A DNA stretch of 64,000 nucleotides. Origin: JAAUUE01 sp943370025 (GTDB lineage Bacteria > Cyanobacteriota > Cyanobacteriia > Cyanobacteriales > JAAUUE01). This document shows positions 25,366-34,160 of this stretch, one piece after another (positions within the stretch are counted from its first letter, which is position 1; each line of letters opens with the position of its first letter). The translations under genes and the position numbers were made by a program. The notes beneath the pieces are model-generated. The model searched no databases. It was not told where the DNA came from and was given only the letters and a program-made list of their open reading frames with translations. The stretch lies in assembly GCA_943370025.1 (NCBI GenBank), contig CALRPI020000021.1, positions 1 through 64,000 of the forward strand, written 5' to 3'.

Positions 25366-28300
25366 ATGCTTACCCGCCAATCCTTGATGCAAGCCTGTCT
25401 AGGCTTGGGTTTTGTGATCACTTTTATTTCTCCTGCCCTTGCTCAGATCACCCCCAACGGAGTGGGGACTTTGGTTAACTCCCAAGGCAATCAGATCAAT
25501 ATCTCTGGGGGAACTCAGGCGGGGGGGAATCTTTTCCATAGCTTCCGGGATTTCAATGTTAATTCATCTCAAGTTGCCAACTTTTTGAGCAATCCTCAGA
25601 TACAGAATATCCTCGCCCGAATTAATGGCGGAAATACTTCTTTGATCAATGGTTTATTGCAAGTCACGGGGGGAAATTCCAACTTATTCTTAATGAATCC
25701 GGCGGGGATAGTTTTTGGTCAGGGGGCAAGCTTAAATATTCCTGCCAGCTTCACTGCAACAACCGCTAATCAAATTGGGTTTGGGAATAATTTATTTAAT
25801 GCTTTTGGGGATAATAAGTTTTCAGCTTTGATTGGGAATCCTGATAGTTTTGTTTTCACTACTAACCAAGCTGGAAGTATTGTCAATGCTGGGAATTTAT
25901 CGGTGACACCGGGGCAGGGGATTAGTTTGATTGGGGGGAATGTTGTTAATACTGGCAATATCAATGCGGGGAATATTACTTTAGCGGCAGTGCCGGGAAC
26001 TAATCGGGTGAGGATTTCTCAACCGGGGCATATTTTGAGTTTAGAAATTGTGCTGCCTGTAGATGCTGTAATCACGCCTCTAGACTTGCCTCGGTTACTA
26101 ACAGGATCGGACTTGCCGGGAATTATTAGTAATAGTTCAACTGTGCAAGTTGCAGGGGTTGAGATTCCCACGGGTCAAGGGATAAATATTACTTCTGGAA
26201 ATCTTGGTACTTTCTCTCAAGGAGGGGTAATTAATGTACTGGGTGACAGAGTTGCCCTAGTGAATGCCAACCTGAATGCAAGTGGTAGCAATGGCGGGGG
26301 AACGATTCGAGTAGGTGGGGAATATCGAGGCGGGGGTGTGAATCCCTTTAATTCTCGGATTACCTATGTGGATTCTCGTTCTTTTTTGAATGCGGATGCA
26401 GTTAATTCTGGCAACGGCGGTCGGGTAATTGTTTGGGCTGATGATACTACAAGATTTTATGGGAATATCTCTGGTCGAGGGGTGACAGGTAGCGGGGGAT
26501 TTGTGGAGGTATCGGGGAAGGTCAATCTGGCTTTTGATGGGCGGGTGGAGTTGTCGGGGGCTAATGGATTAAATGGAACTTTGTTGCTGGATCCTACGGA
26601 TATCATAATTCAAGCAGGGGCGGGAAATGGAGATGGATCGCTTCCCAATATTGCTCTAGGAACTCTACCTGATCCTATGACTATTTCGGCGGGGGCTTTG
26701 GCGGCTGTAGCTCCCACCACTGCTATAGATATTCAAGCTAGTAACAACATTACTTTCAATGTTCCGGTAACTTTTGCTGCTTGTACTACAGGAACTTGTG
26801 GAGCAATTTCTTTTACTGCGGGGGGATTATTTAATACTAATGGGAATGATATTATTGCCTCTGGGAGAGACTTCCGGGTTACAGCAGGGAGTATTACAGC
26901 GGGAAATATTGATACATCTATCTCTACTGTACTCAGGAATGGGGGCAGTATAAGCTTGATTGCTACCAATGGAAATATTAATACTGGGAATATTAGTGCT
27001 GGGTCTAGTGTAGTTAATGCTAATTCTGGGAATGGAGGAGATGTTATTACCTCTGCACTAAATGGTAGTGTCAGTGTTGGCATTATTAATAGTCGTTCAG
27101 CAGTATCAGGCAATGGGAATTCTGCTAACGGAGGAAATATTAGAGTGACAGCTAATAATGGTGAAATAACAGCAACAGCAATGATTACTAGCAGTAGTCC
27201 GGGAGTTTTTATTTTTGGTTCACGCACACTCAGTGGAAATGCAGGTAATGGAGGCAATATCACTATTGATGCAACTAATAATGTAGTTATAAACTCAGTA
27301 CTTTTTCCTGATATTGATCCAACCAACCTTTTATCTCTTGATACTCGTACCTTTTCTTTAGATTATACTCCTACTTCTTATGTAGATGCTACTGTTGCAG
27401 GTAATGCTTTTCCTGTTGGCACTGGTGCAGGTAATGGAGGCAGGATTAGGGTTAATCAGAATATTACTAATAATGGTGATTTCGTTGCTCGTGGTGAAAT
27501 TAATAGTACTACTAATTATCTGAGATTATTGACTGACGTACAAGCAGGGGCAGGCAGTATTCGTCTGACTGCTGGTAGAAGTATTACTACATCAGTAATA
27601 GATGGAGAGTCTTCCATAAATCTAAATGCTGGTAGTAGTATCACTAATACAGCTATCAGTGGATCACGAACAGCAATGCTTGCAAATTCTTCTATAAATA
27701 TAAATGCTGGTAGCAGTGTTGTTATATCAAGAATAGTTGGGGGAGGAATAGTTGGGGGAACTTTTCTAGGGTCGTTAAATATAGAAGCTGGGAGTAATAT
27801 TGATATTCTAGACCCAGATTATTACGGGACTATGAATCTACGTGCTGGTAGCAATATTAATAATAGTAGAGGTATAGATACTAATGGCGATGTAAACCTA
27901 ATTGCTGGTGGAAATATTAATAGTGGCGGCATAGCCGCTGCTAATTTCGGACCGGGTAATGGTAGTGGGTGGGCTGTAAACCTAAATGCTGGTGGCGATA
28001 TTAATCTTACTTATGGTGTACTAACTGCTAGTCAAATTCCTCTCCCTTTCATTCCTTTTGTTTTTCCTTCCTTTGGGAATGGTGGACCTGTAAACCTAAA
28101 CGCGGGTGGAAATATTACTACAGGACGAATACAGACTGATAGTTATTCAGGAGGCACAGGAGGTGTAGTTAATGTAGTTGCTGGAAATCTATTTAGAGCC
28201 ACGGGAAGCATTACTAACAGAGATAATATTCTTGCCAGCATCAGTACAGCCGGAGGCAGTGGCGGCGGGTCAATTAATATTACTCATGGTGGTAGCACCT

Positions 28301-30156
28301 CAGTTCCCTTTGTTGTTGGCAATGCAACAGTTAATGGCACAGCCGCAGCTATTACTAGTGGTTTAGGAGGGAATACTATCAATAACCTCACAGTTCCCGT
28401 TCCTCCTGAAGTCAACACCTACGGCACAAACATCACCATCAGAACCACAGCCCCTACCCCTATTCCTGCTTTCCTAATTCCCCTACTAATCAACCCCACC
28501 CCACCGCCAACCCCAACCGCCGTAGTTGTTGGCACACCACCGCCCCCTCCAGAACCAATTTCTCAAACCACCTCAGCTTCCCCAGTTATTTCTACCCCAG
28601 TCACTACTCCAGTCCTCACAAACTCTCCCAACTCAGTTATTCCCCCAGTAACGCTACCTCCAACTCCCACAGCACCTACAAATCAAATAATCACTCCCCC
28701 AACCCCATCCCCTAACCCAAATCCCATCTCCCCCGGCACCCAATCTGCCCTAGCCACCACTCTCACCATCCTCAACTCCCAAAACTCTCTATCTACCAAC
28801 CTTGATATCATTGATCCCAATCTCCAATCTGCCAGAGCCAATAACCCAGCTATTCCCATCCTGACAAGGATTCCTACCTCCTCCCTAGAAAATATCCTCC
28901 GCTTGTTAGACGACCCCTTCAAAGAGGAATTTCAAGCCTTCACCGGAATTGGTGATGAAATTGCCACCCTTGATGTCAATCAAGCTCAAGATATTCTGAG
29001 CCGGATTACCAAAGAAACCAACGTCAAACCAGCTTTCATCTATGTCTTCTTTACTCCCGCCAACGATGCCAACGCCCGCGATCGCACCGTCAATTCCGCC
29101 CGGACTCAACTCTTCCGTAATCCTAGCAATACTGATACCCTAGAAGTCGTCCTTGTCCCCCCCACCGGAGACCTAGTAAGAGTTCGGTATAACGCATTAA
29201 CCCGCCCTGAAGTTCTCGAAAGTGCCGGGGAACTTACCAGAGGCGTTGCCCGGAGGAGCGTGTATGGCCGTGGCTCTAGGCGGATGTATGACTTGATTAT
29301 TGCGCCCCTTGAAGAAGACCTCAAGAGATTAAAAATTGATAACCTAGTTTTCTTGATGGATGCAGGATTACGCTCCATGCCGATCGCCGCCATGCAGAGC
29401 AAAGATAATCGATTCATCATCGAAGACTACAGCGTTGCTTTGATGCCTTCTTTAACCTTGACTGATACCATCTATAGCTCCATCAAAGATTCTCAAGTTA
29501 TGGCAATGGGAGCCGATCGCTTTGTAGTTGATAACCTTAAACCCCTACCCGGCGTTCCCGTAGAACTCAAAGCCATCAACCAAATCCGGGGCGGCAACAT
29601 CTTCCTCAACGAAAATTTCACCCTCAGCAACCTACGCCAGAATCGTCGTCCCGAACAAAGAATTGTCCACTTAGCCACTCATGGCTCCTTCTACGGAGAT
29701 AAGGTCAACTCCTACATTCAACTCTGGGGAACCGAAAGACTCACCCTAGAGCAAATCCGCGCCTCTGGTTTTGGCACTCCTCCCGTAGACCTCTTAGTCC
29801 TCAGTGCCTGCGAAACCGCCCTAGGAAATACCGATGCCGAGCTAGGTTTTGCCGGGTTAGCCGTCACCTCTGGAGTCAGGTCAGCCCTAGCAAGTTTATG
29901 GCAAGTCAGCGATGAAGGCACAATGGGCTTGATGGCAGAGTTCTATCAACAACTACAAACTACCACTACCAAATCCGAAGCATTACGGCAGGCACAACTG
30001 GCAATGCTCCGGGGAGAAGTACGCTTAGAAGGCGGTAGTTTAGTGACTCCCAAGGGGAATTTTGCCTTGAATGAGGAGTTGAAAAAATTGGGAGACAGAC
30101 AACTCACCCATCCTTTCTTCTGGAGCGCCTTCACCATGATTGGCAATCCTTGGTAG
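25366..30156 (+). CDS. Secreted haemagglutinin-type (TpsA-like) protein with C-terminal CHAT protease domain
   Basis: A 1596-aa protein. The signal peptide (residues 1-27, ending PALAQ) precedes a filamentous-haemagglutinin N-terminal domain (about 30-150; NGGNTSLINGLLQVTGGNSN, FLMNPAGIVFG), the part recognised by TpsB/Omp85 transporters. A long beta-helical region rich in GN, NAG and GGNI repeats follows (to about 1030), then a Pro/Thr-rich linker and a CHAT caspase-like domain with catalytic His1439 (ATHGSF) and Cys1482 (LSACETA). Such fusions are recurrent in cyanobacteria, though the substrate is unknown. No tpsB is nearby. Confidence 0.9.
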   Translation: MLTRQSLMQACLGLGFVITFISPALAQITPNGVGTLVNSQGNQINISGGTQAGGNLFHSFRDFNVNSSQVANFLSNPQIQNILARINGGNTSLINGLLQVTGGNSNLFLMNPAGIVFGQGASLNIPASFTATTANQIGFGNNLFNAFGDNKFSALIGNPDSFVFTTNQAGSIVNAGNLSVTPGQGISLIGGNVVNTGNINAGNITLAAVPGTNRVRISQPGHILSLEIVLPVDAVITPLDLPRLLTGSDLPGIISNSSTVQVAGVEIPTGQGINITSGNLGTFSQGGVINVLGDRVALVNANLNASGSNGGGTIRVGGEYRGGGVNPFNSRITYVDSRSFLNADAVNSGNGGRVIVWADDTTRFYGNISGRGVTGSGGFVEVSGKVNLAFDGRVELSGANGLNGTLLLDPTDIIIQAGAGNGDGSLPNIALGTLPDPMTISAGALAAVAPTTAIDIQASNNITFNVPVTFAACTTGTCGAISFTAGGLFNTNGNDIIASGRDFRVTAGSITAGNIDTSISTVLRNGGSISLIATNGNINTGNISAGSSVVNANSGNGGDVITSALNGSVSVGIINSRSAVSGNGNSANGGNIRVTANNGEITATAMITSSSPGVFIFGSRTLSGNAGNGGNITIDATNNVVINSVLFPDIDPTNLLSLDTRTFSLDYTPTSYVDATVAGNAFPVGTGAGNGGRIRVNQNITNNGDFVARGEINSTTNYLRLLTDVQAGAGSIRLTAGRSITTSVIDGESSINLNAGSSITNTAISGSRTAMLANSSININAGSSVVISRIVGGGIVGGTFLGSLNIEAGSNIDILDPDYYGTMNLRAGSNINNSRGIDTNGDVNLIAGGNINSGGIAAANFGPGNGSGWAVNLNAGGDINLTYGVLTASQIPLPFIPFVFPSFGNGGPVNLNAGGNITTGRIQTDSYSGGTGGVVNVVAGNLFRATGSITNRDNILASISTAGGSGGGSINITHGGSTSVPFVVGNATVNGTAAAITSGLGGNTINNLTVPVPPEVNTYGTNITIRTTAPTPIPAFLIPLLINPTPPPTPTAVVVGTPPPPPEPISQTTSASPVISTPVTTPVLTNSPNSVIPPVTLPPTPTAPTNQIITPPTPSPNPNPISPGTQSALATTLTILNSQNSLSTNLDIIDPNLQSARANNPAIPILTRIPTSSLENILRLLDDPFKEEFQAFTGIGDEIATLDVNQAQDILSRITKETNVKPAFIYVFFTPANDANARDRTVNSARTQLFRNPSNTDTLEVVLVPPTGDLVRVRYNALTRPEVLESAGELTRGVARRSVYGRGSRRMYDLIIAPLEEDLKRLKIDNLVFLMDAGLRSMPIAAMQSKDNRFIIEDYSVALMPSLTLTDTIYSSIKDSQVMAMGADRFVVDNLKPLPGVPVELKAINQIRGGNIFLNENFTLSNLRQNRRPEQRIVHLATHGSFYGDKVNSYIQLWGTERLTLEQIRASGFGTPPVDLLVLSACETALGNTDAELGFAGLAVTSGVRSALASLWQVSDEGTMGLMAEFYQQLQTTTTKSEALRQAQLAMLRGEVRLEGGSLVTPKGNFALNEELKKLGDRQLTHPFFWSAFTMIGNPW

Positions 30157-30220
30157 CGTGTGCCTCCGTTGGGGATTCATATTAAATCAAGCCATCGGCA
30201 GAATGTCGCTGAAGCCATGT

Positions 30221-30661
30221 TTACACACTAGTTGCAACTTTCTGAGCGTTGAGATATTCCTGATACTTTGTCTCATCCCCACCAAAGGAATCAGCAGAGA
30301 TGATGCGATCGGGAACTGGGGTTAACTCACTCTCGATCGGATCGTAAACGCACCAGCAAACCACTACGATAGTGTACTCAGTCCCCATAGGCATATCAGG
30401 GGTATATTCTTCTACTCTGTCAACCTTCCAATCGCCTTTTTTCTTGTAATGAGTACACCAGCCATGCTTGTTGGGGTCATGCTCTGCATCTATTCTTACC
30501 TTTTGTAAAGGTCTATATCCCGGCTCTGGAACCTCCGATCCTGTGCTATCGAAGTGTTCGCAAAGTATATCTGTGAGACTGTTGGTATGGGCAAACATCC
30601 GATCTTCCCATCCGTGTTCATCATCAGCCTTAAAAATAACCCATTTACGCGATCTAGTCAT
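30221..30661 (-). CDS. Unrecognised 146-aa protein, third gene of a small RHH-led operon
   Basis: No family recognised. Starting at MTRSRKWVIF (30661), its ATG lies within the end of the upstream small gene (8-nt overlap), indicating translational coupling. The protein is charged, contains a conserved-looking aromatic/Cys section (TEYTIVVVCWCVYDPIESEL) and has no signal peptide. The longer frame to 30712 is unlikely to be used because it overlaps the upstream gene much more deeply. Confidence 0.65.
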   Translation of the reverse strand: MTRSRKWVIFKADDEHGWEDRMFAHTNSLTDILCEHFDSTGSEVPEPGYRPLQKVRIDAEHDPNKHGWCTHYKKKGDWKVDRVEEYTPDMPMGTEYTIVVVCWCVYDPIESELTPVPDRIISADSFGGDETKYQEYLNAQKVATSV

Positions 30662-30851
30662 TTTCGTAATCCCTCCTAGGAAATTCGGTTTCACCATCAA
30701 AAACACAGTCAACTTTGAGGGTGTCTCCCTTTATTTTCTCGACATCCTTCAGCCGCCAGCCATACTTTTTTTCCATCTTCTCGCAGTCCTTTTTGCTGGC
30801 TGCTCCATGTCTAGAAACATCTTCTTCTGCATCATAGCGAGGTTTAACCAT
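30654..30851 (-). CDS. Unrecognised 65-aa charged protein, second gene of RHH-led operon
   Basis: A small soluble protein (MVKPRYDAEEDVSRHG...) rich in Lys, Asp and Glu, with a YGWRLKDVEKIKGDTLKVDC core. It overlaps its upstream and downstream neighbours by 8 nt each, so the three genes are translated as one unit. No known domain is visible. A role as partner or substrate-recognition subunit of the neighbouring proteins is only a guess. Confidence 0.65.
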   Translation of the reverse strand: MVKPRYDAEEDVSRHGAASKKDCEKMEKKYGWRLKDVEKIKGDTLKVDCVFDGETEFPRRDYEND

Positions 30852-31038
30852 TGCGATCGGACTCCTTAGGCGAAGGTGGGATTTTGCCTTGGTTGTCTGC
30901 ATCTTCTATCGCTTTTTGGAGGAGAAAACTCGCAAGGTTAGCGATCGCCCTGCCGTCTGAAACAGCCCATCTTTCTAGTTGCTGAAAAATCCCATCTGGG
31001 AGTGTTACCTGTATTCGCTTGCTCACAATAAAATCCAT
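30844..31038 (-). CDS. Ribbon-helix-helix (CopG-like) protein
   Basis: A 64-aa protein with a typical RHH core: beta strand KRIQVTLP, then two helices (GIFQQLERWAVSDGRAIANLASFLLQKAIEDA). RHH dimers bind operator DNA and usually repress their own operon, often as antitoxins. An AGGAG site precedes the ATG. Four AGTACCTA-like sites in both orientations lie within ~120 bp upstream, the expected arrangement for autoregulation. It is the first of three overlapping genes. Confidence 0.75.
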   Translation of the reverse strand: MDFIVSKRIQVTLPDGIFQQLERWAVSDGRAIANLASFLLQKAIEDADNQGKIPPSPKESDRNG

Positions 31039-31052
31039 GTTTCTTTACTCCT

Positions 31053-31156
31053 ATAGTACCTATTTGGGGACTTTCAATGTTGCATAGTACCTATTCTACG
31101 ACTGTTTCTGTCTTGGTGGTACTATCTCAGTCATTTTGTGTCATATTAGGTACTTA
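31053..31156 (-). promoter_or_regulatory. Candidate operator cluster for the RHH-led operon
   Basis: The motif ATAGTACCTATT occurs twice in direct orientation (31053 and 31084), and inverted forms TGGTACTAT (31118) and TAGGTACTT (31147) follow. Four related half-sites within ~100 bp immediately upstream of an RHH gene suggest its operator. This is a visual observation without a binding model. Confidence 0.5.
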
Positions 31157-31168
31157 AAGGATCACGAA

Positions 31169-32389
31169 TTAGCTAGTTTTCACAATTCTCTGACCAGTTT
31201 CTGGGGCGAAGAGATGGAACTTATCTGGGTCGATCGCGAGCCACAACTTATCCCCAATAGTTGCCCGATGATCACTGGTCAGGCGGACTTGGAGATTATG
31301 GGCAGCGGCTAAATTTACAAACAAATAGGTATCATTGCCCAAGGATTCCACTAAGTCTACCGTTACGGGCAGATAACCAGAACCTTGATTACTCAAGCTG
31401 GGGTTACTTAAACTTAGGTGTTCAGGACGGATCCCCAGAGTGATCGATCGCCCCAGATAAGCCGCTAAAGTATCACCCCAATCCGCATTTAACTCTAGCT
31501 GAAACTGGGGATGCACTAATAACCTCGGAGTTTCTACCCGAATTGGCAAGAAATTCATCGGCGGAGAGCCAATAAACTCCGCCACAAATTGATTGGCTGG
31601 CTGGTGATACAACTCCAACGGGGTGGCAATTTGTTGGATTTTGCCCCCTTGCATTACCGCAATCCGATCGCCCATGGTCATCGCCTCTACTTGGTCATGG
31701 GTGACGTAGATCGTGGTGGTTTTTAGCTGCCGTTGTAGCTTGACAATCTGGGTGCGGGTTTCGGTGCGGAGCTTGGCATCTAGGTTCGAGAGGGGTTCAT
31801 CCATCAAAAATACTTGGGGATTCCGGGCGATCGCCCTTCCCAGCGCCACCCGTTGCCGCTGTCCTCCCGATAATTGCTTGGGTAAGCGATGCAGCAGGTT
31901 TTCCATTTGTAACAATTGGGCAACCTGACTTACTTTGGCACTAATTTCCCGTTCGCGATCGGAGGCATACCGCAAGAAACTGGGCAAACTACGGGTAGTT
32001 TCCACCAATAAATTCTCTAGCCACACCGGAAAATTAGTTTTCCCCAAACTATCCTTAGTCCGTCGCAACCCAAAGGCAATATTGTCATAGACCGATAAAT
32101 GGGGATACAGGGCATAACTTTGAAATACCATCGCCATATTCCGCGCCTTGGGGGGCAGATCGTTAACAACTTTTGACCCTACATAAATTTCACCCCCGGA
32201 GACTGTTTCTAGTCCCGCGATCGTCCGCAGCAGGGTACTTTTGCCACAACCAGAGGGACCCACTAGCACCATAAATTCTCCATCGGCAATAGTTAAATTA
32301 ATCTCCTGCAAAACAGTCGTGATACCACTACCCTGAGCAGTCCGAGCCGGGAAGGTTTTATGGAGATTTGCGATCGTTACTTGTGCCAT
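31169..32389 (-). CDS. UgpC/MalK-type carbohydrate ABC transporter ATPase
   Basis: A 406-aa ATPase with Walker A GPSGCGKST, Q-loop VFQSYALYPH, signature LSGGQRQR, Walker B VFLMDEP, H-loop VTHDQ and a C-terminal TOBE/OB regulatory domain (GIRPEHL). It energises import of sugars or glycerol-phosphate-type osmolytes; this class commonly serves several importers, and no permease lies next to it. There is an extra ~35-residue segment between the Q-loop and signature (about 104-140, including LVETTRSLPSFLRY) that is absent from enteric MalK. Confidence 0.9.
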   Translation of the reverse strand: MAQVTIANLHKTFPARTAQGSGITTVLQEINLTIADGEFMVLVGPSGCGKSTLLRTIAGLETVSGGEIYVGSKVVNDLPPKARNMAMVFQSYALYPHLSVYDNIAFGLRRTKDSLGKTNFPVWLENLLVETTRSLPSFLRYASDREREISAKVSQVAQLLQMENLLHRLPKQLSGGQRQRVALGRAIARNPQVFLMDEPLSNLDAKLRTETRTQIVKLQRQLKTTTIYVTHDQVEAMTMGDRIAVMQGGKIQQIATPLELYHQPANQFVAEFIGSPPMNFLPIRVETPRLLVHPQFQLELNADWGDTLAAYLGRSITLGIRPEHLSLSNPSLSNQGSGYLPVTVDLVESLGNDTYLFVNLAAAHNLQVRLTSDHRATIGDKLWLAIDPDKFHLFAPETGQRIVKTS

Positions 32390-32577
32390 AGCTCTAGAGA
32401 ATTGGGGAGAAAATTGAGAAGATAATGAAAGTAGCTAATCTAGGATACCAAAATGCCAGAACCCCGACCGATCGGGTCAGGGTTCTGGAGGAAATAATAA
32501 TGTAATTAATTAGGATGGCTTCAGCCATCACCTAAGATATCAAATTAAGTTATCAAAAGCACCAACACAGAGACTAG

Positions 32578-32733
32578 TTAGGCTAGTTGCTCTCTTTCCC
32601 GCTCAAGGATTTGGATTAAAGCACTGTCTCCACTAGCTTTAGCGGCTTCTAGACGCTGCTCTAGTCTTTGGCGGAGGTTAGCACGATGAACTTCAGCAAC
32701 GTGTTGCAGATTTTTGCGACGCATCATATCCAT
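32578..32733 (-). CDS. 51-aa conserved small protein, PirA-like
   Basis: A short gene with a good AGGAG ribosome site 8 nt before ATG 32733. The product is highly charged and helical (EVHRANLRQRLEQRLEAAKASGDSALI...). Its length and the RRLE/EAAxxxGDxxLIxxLE pattern resemble cyanobacterial PirA, the small protein that binds PII and modulates arginine synthesis, but I assign this from memory of the pattern only. It is preceded and followed by noncoding DNA. Confidence 0.7.
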   Translation of the reverse strand: MDMMRRKNLQHVAEVHRANLRQRLEQRLEAAKASGDSALIQILEREREQLA

Positions 32734-32963
32734 AATTTTTCTCCTATAATCTTCGCTTGTTTTGTGTAGATTCTATGACTTAACTATAACAAATCTAGCA
32801 AAAATAGTAGCAATAGTTACAGAAAATTTACGATCAAATGAAAATAAAAAGATTTGCTTAATGATCTATAGCGAGCCTCAATCATTTGTGGATTTTTTAT
32901 GGTTGAAAGAAACCTCCTTGGAGGTTACATCTCTTTCAATTTATTTAACGTGAATTCGGGTTA

Positions 32964-33043
32964 AGGGCTTTTGGAGGGGCAGCGCAACGCGCTGCCCCTC
33001 CAAAAGCCCAATTTTGCGTGCGCGAAGCGCACGCAAAATTGGG
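32964..33043. repeat. Two adjacent GC-rich palindromes
   Basis: The first has arms GGGCTTTTGGAGGGGCAGCGC and its complement around AAC. The second, sharing its CCC, has arms CCCAATTTTGCGTGCGC / GCGCACGCAAAATTGGG around GAA. Both are perfect. They could form a double cruciform or act as terminators, and the architecture matches the cores of the genome's MITE-like elements. Confidence 0.8.
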
Positions 33044-33084
33044 AACTTTAGCTTGTCCTGAACTGAAGTTATTTACAGCAAGAT

Positions 33085-33114
33085 GAAAATGGGTAGCTGT
33101 AGCCACCCATTCTC
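33085..33114. repeat. Palindrome, family E copy 2
   Basis: Imperfect inverted repeat GAAAATGGGTAGCT / AGCCACCCATTCTC, a diverged version of the palindromes at 7511-7544 and 54256-54289. Confidence 0.6.
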
Positions 33115-33279
33115 AAGAGGATATAGACAAAAAAATCAGGAGAATATACTTCCCCTGAAAATATCTTCTGAAAGAGAAATTACTTTCTTCCTGAACCTAA
33201 GCTGTATTTTGAATTTTTTTTGTAATGTAACTAAGACTAAAAATCCCTTGCCTTGCGGCGATCGAGGAAATAGAGTCTT

Positions 33280-33525
33280 TTAATAGGCAAGTCCCATGCT
33301 CCGAGTGGTTTCTGCACCTAGGTAGACCCGGATGCTGAGGAAATCTGTGGGGCAGGCGGTTTCGCAGCGCTTGCAACCAACACAGTCTTCGGTGCGAGGA
33401 GAAGAAGCAATTTGTGATGCCTTGCAACCATCCCAAGGAACCATTTCTAGGACATCTAGGGGGCAAGCACGGACGCACTGTGTACAACCAATGCAGGTAT
33501 CGTAAATTTTGACGCTATGAGACAT
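33280..33525 (-). CDS. psaC: Photosystem I subunit VII (iron-sulfur protein PsaC)
   Basis: The 81-aa protein is the exact expected length. Eight cluster ligands are present in two CxxCxxCxxxC motifs (Cys11, 14, 17, 21 and Cys48, 51, 54, 58), holding the FB and FA 4Fe-4S clusters, the terminal electron acceptors on the stromal side of photosystem I. An AAGGAG site lies before the ATG. It is monocistronic here, flanked by repeat-rich noncoding DNA. Confidence 0.98.
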   Translation of the reverse strand: MSHSVKIYDTCIGCTQCVRACPLDVLEMVPWDGCKASQIASSPRTEDCVGCKRCETACPTDFLSIRVYLGAETTRSMGLAY

Positions 33526-33728
33526 AGGATAACGGCTCCTTGCTGAGTGTTCTTTTTTTTTGATATGGGTCGGAAAACTGGAAGTTTGAGAGTTATTTTA
33601 CCTTGGGTTTTGCTATGGTTCTCTAGAAAGGGCGAATAACTTCAAATTCCTTAACAGTTCGTAGATAAAGTTCGCAAGTTAGCGATCGCCCCCTGAGTCT
33701 GGCGGTTAAAACCGCGACTATTAAGAAT

Positions 33729-33819
33729 AGGACTTACGCACTGCCAACGAATTATCGAGAGTTCTAAAGTTTTTTGCGGGCGCTCCGCGCCCGCAAAAAA
33801 CTTCAAATGCGTAAGTCCT
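33729..33819. mobile_element. 91-bp palindromic MITE, family B copy 2
   Basis: Perfect termini AGGACTTACGCA / TGCGTAAGTCCT and a core inverted repeat TTTTTTGCGGGCGC / GCGCCCGCAAAAAA. TA stands at both edges, compatible with a TA target. This is the best preserved family B copy. Confidence 0.82.
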
Positions 33820-34017
33820 AAAGAACAAAGTCCACCGGCGCGGACTAAGAAAAATCTCGGACTTTCTGCAACCTAGGTCGTCAGGTTTTGCTCTTGTAGA
33901 TACGACGGCTCGACTGAGCGTAGACGAAGGTCTGAGCTTCTCTGATTTATCCGGCATGGTACGTCTTTAGTCGCTAAGATTACTCCTTTTAGACATCCTC
34001 TTATAAATGACTTCTTA

Positions 34018-34097
34018 GAGGCTATTTATAAAGTCTGATTTTCCGCCCCCGCCGGGGGCGGAAAATTAGACCTTCTAGCCACTTTATAAATGACCTC
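34018..34097. mobile_element. 80-bp palindromic MITE, family A copy 3
   Basis: Ends GAGGCTATTTATAAAG / CTTTATAAATGACCTC, flanked by TTA on both sides (34015-34017, 34098-34100). A solitary extra right-end-like sequence (TTATAAATGACTTCTTAG, 34000-34017) abuts it, suggesting insertion beside or into an older copy. Confidence 0.85.
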
Positions 34098-34160
34098 TTA
34101 GGGTTAGATTTTGATTAGAATTAATCAATTATCATCATCTCAACTGTTGGCTAGAAGTTT

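Larger units (their letters stand above)
32734..33279. other. Intergenic region with palindromes
   Basis: A 546-bp stretch between the small PirA-like gene and the 3' end of psaC. It contains two back-to-back palindromes and one family E palindrome (33085-33114) and no credible gene. Confidence 0.55.
33526..34160. other. Intergenic region between divergent psaC and Uma2 genes
   Basis: 635 bp without a credible gene. It holds a family B element, a family A element with a partial extra terminus, and presumably the psaC promoter in the first ~150 bp. A minus-strand open frame over 33721-33957 translates repeat DNA and was discarded. Confidence 0.6.

Noticed and set aside
33721..33957. Minus-strand open frame downstream of psaC
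   Set aside because: It is a translation of the family B palindromic element and adjoining repeat DNA.
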